Source of the DNA: an uncultured Pseudomonadota bacterium
GTDB lineage: Bacteria > Pseudomonadota > Gammaproteobacteria > Steroidobacterales > Steroidobacteraceae
Direction of reading: 5' to 3'
Assembly: GCA_903927005.1 (NCBI GenBank)
Contig: CAIYLH010000129.1
Coordinates: 29,539 to 93,538, forward strand
DNA length: 64,000 nucleotides
Both the position numbers and the translations under genes were made by a program. Below the pieces are notes generated by a model. The model was not told the DNA's origin. It did no database searches and saw only the letters and a list, made by a program, of their open reading frames with translations. Of this stretch, positions 58,773 to 64,000 are shown piece by piece. The first letter of the stretch is position 1. Each line of letters begins with the position of its first letter.

Positions 58773-59177
58773 GTGACTAGCCCGTACCGATTCCGTCCCT
58801 GCCATCGGCTCCACGCCGGGCCTGAGTACGACCGTGTCTATCGTCAGGGCAAGCGTGCCGGCGACGGACTTTTTGCGGTCAATGCTCTGCTTAATCCCCT
58901 CGGCCACGCCCGGCTCGGCATGTCGGTCAGCTACCGCACTGTCGGTAATGCTGTCTGTCGCAACCGTATCCGGCGCATGATCCGCGAGATGTTTCGCGTT
59001 CGTCAGGCGACGCTGCCACCGCTGGATTTTGTGGTGACCAGTCGCCCTGGTGCGCGCAACGCGGAGCGACCGGTCATGCTGACCAGCCTCGAGCGTCTGT
59101 TCGCCGAAGCGACCCGCAAGGCGGTGATGGCGCCGACCCCGCAGACCCCGCCGGCGCCGCCGGCGCCGCAGCACTGA
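58773..59177 (+). CDS. rnpA: Ribonuclease P protein component
   Basis: A 134-residue protein subunit of RNase P, which assists the catalytic RNA in trimming tRNA 5' leaders. The RNR motif lies in TVGNAVCRNRIRRMIREMFR (about residues 55-74), and the N-terminal FRPCHRLHAGPEYDRVYRQGKR is typical. It starts with GTG. The C-terminal tail TPQTPPAPPAPQH is Pro/Ala-rich and not conserved. Located between rpmH and yidD, the universal order. Confidence 0.96.
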   Translation: MTSPYRFRPCHRLHAGPEYDRVYRQGKRAGDGLFAVNALLNPLGHARLGMSVSYRTVGNAVCRNRIRRMIREMFRVRQATLPPLDFVVTSRPGARNAERPVMLTSLERLFAEATRKAVMAPTPQTPPAPPAPQH

Positions 59178-59189
59178 ACGGAGCGACGC

Positions 59190-59480
59190 ATGCACCTGCC
59201 CGCCGAGTCCCGTAGTCCGCTGGCGCATGCCGCGCGCGGTGCGATCCTCTTTTACCGCTACACGCTCAGTCCGATGATCGGACCTTGCTGTCGCTTCTAT
59301 CCCACCTGTTCGGCCTATGCCCTTGAGGCCATAGACCGGCACGGAGCCATCCGGGGAGCCTGGCTTGCCGCGCGCCGCATCGGCCGCTGCCATCCGTGGC
59401 ACCCGGGCGGTTACGATCCGGTACCCGCGCGGCAGAGCCGCGCTCGTGATTCAGACCTGAAGAGTTCGCTGCATGGATAA
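59190..59480 (+). CDS. yidD: Membrane protein insertion efficiency factor YidD
   Basis: A 96-residue amphipathic protein assisting YidC-dependent membrane insertion. The diagnostic block is [59 protein letters not shown], read here in segments [19 protein letters not shown] and [13 protein letters not shown], including the conserved cysteines. It overlaps yidC by eight bases (yidC ATG at 59473 is inside yidD), showing coupled translation. Confidence 0.96.
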   Translation: MHLPAESRSPLAHAARGAILFYRYTLSPMIGPCCRFYPTCSAYALEAIDRHGAIRGAWLAARRIGRCHPWHPGGYDPVPARQSRARDSDLKSSLHG

Positions 59481-61194
59481 TCAACGCATCTTCCTGTGGG
59501 CCGGTCTTGCGGTTCTGCTGTTTCTTAACGTGCAGACCTGGCAGCACGACTACAGCCCGCCGACGACGGCTGTGGCCGTGGCGCAGACCACGGCGACCGG
59601 TGCTGCTGCTGCGCCGGCGCCTACCGGTGGATCACTGTATGACGCCGTGCCCGGCGCAGGTGCGCCGCCAGCCGCGCCCCCAGCCGTGTCGCCCGCTGCG
59701 ACAACCAGCGCCGTGCCGGCTGCCGTTGTTGGCGCGCCGACCGAGACTCCGATCGCCTCGACCATCCATGTCAGCACTGATGTGCTGCAGCTGGAGATCA
59801 GCACGCTCGGCGGCGAGATCCGCGACGCGCAACTGCGCAAGTACCCGCGTCGCAAGGACACACCAAACGACCTGATTCATCTGATGAGCGCCGACGGCGC
59901 CGACGGCCCGTCCGTGTTCCAGTGGGGCCTCACCACCGGTGGTACGGCGGCAGAGCCTAACCAGAAGGCGCTGTTTACCGCCGCGGCATCCCATTACGAG
60001 CTTGCCGACAATCAGGACGAGCTGTCGATTCCGCTCACCTGGACCGACGACGCGGGTCTGACCGTGACTCGCACGATTCACCTGCGTCGCGGCAGCTACA
60101 CCATTGAGCTGATGCAGAGCGTCAAAAACCAGAGCGCGGCTCCCTGGCGCGCACGTGCGTATTCGCAGATCACCCATCACTGGGCGAAGGCCGAGCGCTC
60201 GATGTGGGATCCGTCGACGTATTCATTCAAGGGACCGGCGGTCTACAACGCCAAGAAGTACCAGAAGCTTGATCTGGAGAAGCCGGACCCGGACCAGTTG
60301 CCGAAGGCGCCACTGACCGGTGGATGGGCCGCGGCACTCGAGCACCACTTCGTCGTCGCGATCGTGCCCGACCCGGCAGCGGCCACGGACTACACGCTCT
60401 CGGTCAAGGACAAAGATTACCGCCTCGGTGTGATCGGCCCCTGGCAGGACGTAGCGCCCGGCGCTGCGGCGGCATTTCACGAGACGCTGTTCATCGGTCC
60501 TAAGCTGCAAGAACAGCTTTCCGCCGTGGCCCCCAAGCTTGATCTGACCGCCGACTACGGCCGTCTGACGGTCATCGCGCAGCCACTATTCTGGCTGCTC
60601 TCGCACGTGCACCGCCTGATTGGCAACTGGGGCTTCGCGATCATCATCGTGACGTTCCTGATCAAGCTTGCGTTCTATCCGCTGGCGCAGACCAGTGGTC
60701 GCTCGATGGCGCGAATGCGCAACATCGCACCGCGCATGAAGGCGATGCAGGAGCGGTACAAGGACGATCGCGAGCAGCTCGGCAAGCAGATGATGGAGCT
60801 ATACAAGCGCGAGAAGGTCAATCCGCTCGCCGGTTGCCTGCCAATCCTCGTTCAGATCCCGGTGTTCATGGGCTTCTACTGGGTGCTGCTCGAGAGCGTC
60901 GAGGTCCGTCAGGCACCGTTCATGCTGTGGATCCAGGACTTGTCGCTGCGAGATCCGTACTTCGTGCTGCCGGCCATTATGGGTGCGGCGATGTTTGGTC
61001 AGTTCAAGCTGAACCCGGCGCCACCGGATCCGGTGCAGGCGAAGATGTTCGCGTTCATGCCGTTGGTGATGACGGCGATGATGGCGTTCTTCCCGGCTGG
61101 CCTCGTGCTTTACTGGATTACCAATACCGTGCTGTCGATGGCCCAGCAGTGGCGCATCAACCAGCTGGTCGAACTCGAGGCCAAGCCGCGCTAG
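59473..61194 (+). CDS. yidC: Membrane protein insertase YidC
   Basis: A 573-residue insertase with an N-terminal helix (about residues 5-20), an Ala/Pro-rich linker (about 25-90), a large periplasmic beta-supersandwich domain (about 95-350), and five conserved C-terminal helices. Landmarks are [71 protein letters not shown] and [23 protein letters not shown], with the conserved Arg of the hydrophilic groove in the SGRSMARM segment. Inserts membrane proteins with or without SecYEG. Confidence 0.98.
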   Translation: MDNQRIFLWAGLAVLLFLNVQTWQHDYSPPTTAVAVAQTTATGAAAAPAPTGGSLYDAVPGAGAPPAAPPAVSPAATTSAVPAAVVGAPTETPIASTIHVSTDVLQLEISTLGGEIRDAQLRKYPRRKDTPNDLIHLMSADGADGPSVFQWGLTTGGTAAEPNQKALFTAAASHYELADNQDELSIPLTWTDDAGLTVTRTIHLRRGSYTIELMQSVKNQSAAPWRARAYSQITHHWAKAERSMWDPSTYSFKGPAVYNAKKYQKLDLEKPDPDQLPKAPLTGGWAAALEHHFVVAIVPDPAAATDYTLSVKDKDYRLGVIGPWQDVAPGAAAAFHETLFIGPKLQEQLSAVAPKLDLTADYGRLTVIAQPLFWLLSHVHRLIGNWGFAIIIVTFLIKLAFYPLAQTSGRSMARMRNIAPRMKAMQERYKDDREQLGKQMMELYKREKVNPLAGCLPILVQIPVFMGFYWVLLESVEVRQAPFMLWIQDLSLRDPYFVLPAIMGAAMFGQFKLNPAPPDPVQAKMFAFMPLVMTAMMAFFPAGLVLYWITNTVLSMAQQWRINQLVELEAKPR

Positions 61195-61293
61195 CGTGCC
61201 TCGTGTCACTGCGCGCGGACTGCCGCGCGCGGTGACATGCCTCCGGTGTATCGTCCGGCAGACGTCAACTCCCGTCCGGACTGCAGTTTCACC

Positions 61294-62634
61294 ATGACCG
61301 CTGTCACCAGCGCCGATACGATCGTCGCGATCGCTACGCCTCCCGGACGCGGGGGCGTTGGGATCGTGCGTGTGTCGGGCCCTGCGGCGAGTGCCGTTTG
61401 CATCCAACTGCTGGGTTCAGTACCCCCCGTGCGCCGTGCGGTGGTGCGCAGGTTTCGCGACGCGAGCGGCGCGATCCTAGATAGCGGACTTGCGCTGTGG
61501 TCCCCCGCGCCCGCGTCGTTCACGGGTGAGGATGTGCTGGAGCTGCATGCACACGGCAGCCCCATTGTCCTTGATCTGCTGGTCGCGGCCTGTCTCGCTG
61601 CAGGTGCTCGCATGGCGCGGCCGGGGGAGTTCTCGGAGCGGGCTTTCCTTAACGACCGCATGGACCTCGCTCAGGCGGAGGCGATTGCCGACCTGATCAA
61701 CGCAGGATCGGTCGCGGCCGCTCGTGCCGCAGCGCGCTCGTTGCAAGGAGATTTCTCAGCGTACGTGCACGCGCTGGAGGCGCGTCTACTTGAACTGAGG
61801 GTCTACCTCGAAGCTGCCATCGACTTCGGCGAGGAGGACATTGACCTCCTCAGTGAAGCGGGCGTCATTGAACGACTCAGGCAGCTGGACGCCGACTACC
61901 GCGAGCTCACTGCAAGCGCCGAACAGGGCAGGCTTTTGCAGGAAGGTTGTGCGGTTGTCATCGCCGGTCGCCCTAATGCGGGCAAGTCCAGTCTTCTCAA
62001 TGCACTCTCCGGCCAGGATGCCGCTATTGTCAGCGATGAGTCAGGCACTACCCGGGACGTACTGCGCGAGCGCGTCGATCTAGACGGCCTGCCGGTCTGG
62101 TTGCTCGACACGGCGGGGTTACGCGACCGGGCGGTCGGAGTGGAGGCCGAGGGGATACGGCGTGCCCGGCTGGAACTTGAACGTGCTGATCATGTGCTCT
62201 TCGTGGTTGATGCCGCTGACGCCGAAGCCGTGGCTGCGCTGCCGCGTGAGCTTGCCGCGCTGCCGCCCGCGACGCCGGTCACGGTCATTCGCAACAAGTC
62301 CGACCTGCAGGATTCAAGCGCAGGGGAGGGGCTGCGCGTCTCGGCTGTGCGTGGCAGCGGCATCGCGGAACTGAGGGCTCACCTGCGGTTTGCGTTGGGC
62401 GTGCGCACCACGGCACATGGCGTGCTTAGCGCACGCCGGCGCCATCTGGATGCGTTGGCACGTTCGGGCGAACGCCTGGCGGTAGCAGTAAGCGTACTGG
62501 CTGAAGGGCAGGGGACCGAAATCGCTGCCGAGGAACTCAGGCTAGCCCACGACGCCCTTGGAGAAATTACCGGGCGGTACTCGAGTGAGGACCTGCTAGG
62601 CGAAATATTTGCTTCTTTTTGCATCGGAAAATAG
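61294..62634 (+). CDS. mnmE: tRNA modification GTPase MnmE
   Basis: A 446-residue GTPase that, with MnmG, makes the 5-carboxymethylaminomethyl group on wobble uridines. The N-terminal formyl-THF domain begins DTIVAIATPPGRGGVGIVRVSG; the G domain has G1 GRPNAGKSSLLN (about residue 225), G3 DTAGLRD and G4 NKSD; the C-terminus ends FASFCIGK, the essential C-I-G-K motif. The ATG at 61294 gives the family start; a 19-residue frame extension upstream is not conserved. The 3' end of mnmE is a known integration hotspot, and an integrase follows 34 bases away. Confidence 0.97.
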   Translation: MTAVTSADTIVAIATPPGRGGVGIVRVSGPAASAVCIQLLGSVPPVRRAVVRRFRDASGAILDSGLALWSPAPASFTGEDVLELHAHGSPIVLDLLVAACLAAGARMARPGEFSERAFLNDRMDLAQAEAIADLINAGSVAAARAAARSLQGDFSAYVHALEARLLELRVYLEAAIDFGEEDIDLLSEAGVIERLRQLDADYRELTASAEQGRLLQEGCAVVIAGRPNAGKSSLLNALSGQDAAIVSDESGTTRDVLRERVDLDGLPVWLLDTAGLRDRAVGVEAEGIRRARLELERADHVLFVVDAADAEAVAALPRELAALPPATPVTVIRNKSDLQDSSAGEGLRVSAVRGSGIAELRAHLRFALGVRTTAHGVLSARRRHLDALARSGERLAVAVSVLAEGQGTEIAAEELRLAHDALGEITGRYSSEDLLGEIFASFCIGK

Positions 62635-62667
62635 CCCGGGTACCGACGCACCGAGTCCGCTGTAACG

Positions 62668-63669
62668 CTACCGAGCGTCACCGTTCCCGCCAGCGTCAGA
62701 CAACCGATCGAGTGGACTGCAGACTCCAGTCAACGATTGATCGACATGGGTATAGATCATCGTCGACTCGAGTTTGGCGTGACCGAGTAGTTCCTGCAGC
62801 GTCCGTATATCCGTCCCTGCCCGCAACAGATGGGTTGCGAAGCAGTGTCGCAGCGTGTGGATAGACGCGTGCTGCGTGATGCCGGCGCGAGTCACGGCAG
62901 TCTTGAAATCTCTCTGCAGCCCAGAGGCTGCGCAATGCCAGCGTTCCCAACGGCCGAGCTCCGGGTTCCAGTGGTTGATCGAGGACGGGAACAGAAACTG
63001 CCAGCCAAGCGACTTGCTCGCACCCGGAAATTTTTTTCCGAGCCGATCTGGCATCGGAGCCCAACCTCCGTCGATCTTCATCCGACCGCGATGTTGCGCC
63101 GCAACGTATTTCACCTGCTGCTTGAGCACGCCCACGAGCCGCTCTGGAAGTACGGTCAGTCGATCCCGGCCACCTTTCCCGCACCGCACCACGACCGTTT
63201 TCCGATCCCAAACGAGGTCTTTGATCCGTAACGAAAGGCATTCCTGCAGTCGCAACCCGGCCCCATAGATCAATCTGGCCATGATGCTCGTAGTGCCATC
63301 CATCGCCGCCAGAACTCGTTCGACCTCAACAATCGATAACACCACTGGAAGTCGGGCCGAGCGCCTTGGCCGGGCCAGACCCTCTAGCCAGGGGAGTTCG
63401 AGCGATAACGCCTCGCGATAAAGAAAAATAAGTGCGCTGAGGGACTGAGCATGAGTAGAGGCCGCGACGTTGCTTGCCACTAGTGAGTCGAGAAAAGCCC
63501 GGACATCGTCTTCGCCGAGATCCCGTGGGTGCTGCTTCCTATGGAAAAGCACGTAGCGCCGTGTCCAGTAGACATAGGCTTCGGCCGTTCGCTTGCTGTA
63601 ATGCCGCCGTCGGCAGCACAATGCGACCTGATCGAGTAGCCGTATTGGCTTTTGGGAATCGGCGGACAT
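62668..63669 (-). CDS. Integron-type tyrosine recombinase (IntI-like)
   Basis: A 333-residue tyrosine recombinase. The N-terminal core-binding domain opens RLLDQVALCCRRRHYSKRTAEAYVYWTRRYVLFH, as in IntI1. The catalytic set is intact: Arg in YGAGLRLQECLSLR, Lys in GKGGRDR, His/Arg in HTLRHCFATHLL, His in LQELLGHAK, Tyr in STMIYTHV. Between the second and third patches is LGKKFPGASKSLGWQFLFPS, the extra IntI-specific insertion used to recognise folded attC sites. This separates it from XerC/XerD and phage integrases. It points towards mnmE, so attI should lie to the right. The ATG at 63669 matches IntI length. Confidence 0.88.
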   Translation of the reverse strand: MSADSQKPIRLLDQVALCCRRRHYSKRTAEAYVYWTRRYVLFHRKQHPRDLGEDDVRAFLDSLVASNVAASTHAQSLSALIFLYREALSLELPWLEGLARPRRSARLPVVLSIVEVERVLAAMDGTTSIMARLIYGAGLRLQECLSLRIKDLVWDRKTVVVRCGKGGRDRLTVLPERLVGVLKQQVKYVAAQHRGRMKIDGGWAPMPDRLGKKFPGASKSLGWQFLFPSSINHWNPELGRWERWHCAASGLQRDFKTAVTRAGITQHASIHTLRHCFATHLLRAGTDIRTLQELLGHAKLESTMIYTHVDQSLTGVCSPLDRLSDAGGNGDAR

Positions 63670-64000
63670 GGACCGTTCTCGGTCGCCGGCATGCGAGCAG
63701 TATCGTGCTAGCAAGACTTTGACGAACAGTCGCAATTCTTCCGAATACATCGACAAATGCAGTGACGCTGGAATCACAACTTGCTGACGCAGAAGCTCTT
63801 CTTGATGTATCTAGTTTGTAGGATAGACACCGCTATCCCGCACCCCTGTTGTTCCAAAAGATGTTAGATGTCCTTTGGCAGGATTTCGGTAGTGAGGTTG
63901 CGCCGGGCTTTGCGTAATCGCAGTTCCGGGCCGACAATCGGAACGCTTCGATGACCGCGTCGCACACGGAGAGGTGCATGGTTCCGCCGACCACAACCAT
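63670..64000. other. Region 5' of the integrase with a candidate attI core (63863-63869)
   Basis: About 330 bases before the window edge with no certain gene. GTTAGAT at 63863-63869, followed by G, fits the GTTRRRY recombination core of attI/attC sites and lies about 195 bases from the integrase start, on the expected side. The same GTTAGATG string ends attI1. No attC-like imperfect palindrome is visible to the right, but only 130 bases remain. A cassette promoter could not be assigned. Confidence 0.35.

Noticed and set aside
63833..64000. Minus-strand open frame entering from the right edge, ending TAG at 63833
   Set aside because: It reads plausibly (MVVVGGTMHLSVCDAVIEAF at its visible end) but is short, unrecognised and crosses the attI candidate, so it is not called as a gene.
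63951..64000. ATG at 63951 on the plus strand, open to the window end, as a first cassette gene
   Set aside because: Only 50 bases are visible and there is no clear ribosome-binding site.

Overview
The window is a GC-rich chromosomal segment from a gammaproteobacterium. The support is gene content and order: gyrB-recF-dnaN-dnaA facing away from rpmH-rnpA-yidD-yidC-mnmE, a bioBFHCD operon, an AlgZ/AlgR-like LytTR pair, glnA-DUF4124-ntrB-ntrC, yibN-grxC-secB-gpsA opposite envC, and an aa3-type cytochrome oxidase cluster. An aerobic, free-living member of the Xanthomonadales/Nevskiales neighbourhood would fit, but the lineage is inferred from gene order and not proven. No rRNA, tRNA, CRISPR array or insertion sequence was recognised.

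Layout. 1-4.7 kb: aa3 cytochrome c oxidase and its assembly factors (SURF1, DUF2909, CoxIII, Cox11, a small assembly peptide, CoxI, CoxII). 5.1-9.7 kb: biotin operon bioB-F-H-C-D on the minus strand, with overlapping stops and starts and a perfect BirA-type operator upstream of bioB; behind it lies a decayed ackA/pduL remnant. 10.3-16.6 kb: AI-2E family exporter, UvrD helicase, TrkA and TrkH. 16.6-20.15 kb: class I fumarase and a LytTR two-component pair. 20.3-20.5 kb: a sharp AT-rich island. 20.5-22.6 kb: dtd and tatABC. 22.7-27.1 kb: POT, OPT and DMT transporters. 27.1-33.1 kb: small membrane proteins, a degenerate amidohydrolase-like protein, an SRPBCC protein and two cyclic-di-GMP proteins. 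33.2-36.7 kb: EnvC-like factor, rhodanese, glutaredoxin, SecB, GpsA. 36.8-41.4 kb: acyl-CoA synthetase, TrmL, class 1B-type dihydroorotate dehydrogenase, MscS channel. 41.4-46.2 kb: nitrogen regulation, with a sigma-54 promoter and paired NtrC enhancer sites upstream of glnA. 46.2-51.9 kb: second acyl-CoA ligase, GlyQS, PlsC-type acyltransferase. 52-62.6 kb: the dnaA region. 62.7-64 kb: an integron-type integrase immediately after mnmE, pointing back towards it, with a possible attI site beyond.

How the parts fit. The right third looks like the replication-origin region: the replication genes diverge there, a perfect DnaA box lies between recF and gyrB, further DnaA-like boxes lie between dnaN and dnaA, and two parS-like ParB sites lie inside recF. 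Most of the window is conserved housekeeping DNA. The accessory or unusual points are the ackA/pduL relic, the amidohydrolase-like protein that has lost several metal ligands, the AT-rich island with DnaA-like boxes, and the integron integrase at the right edge.
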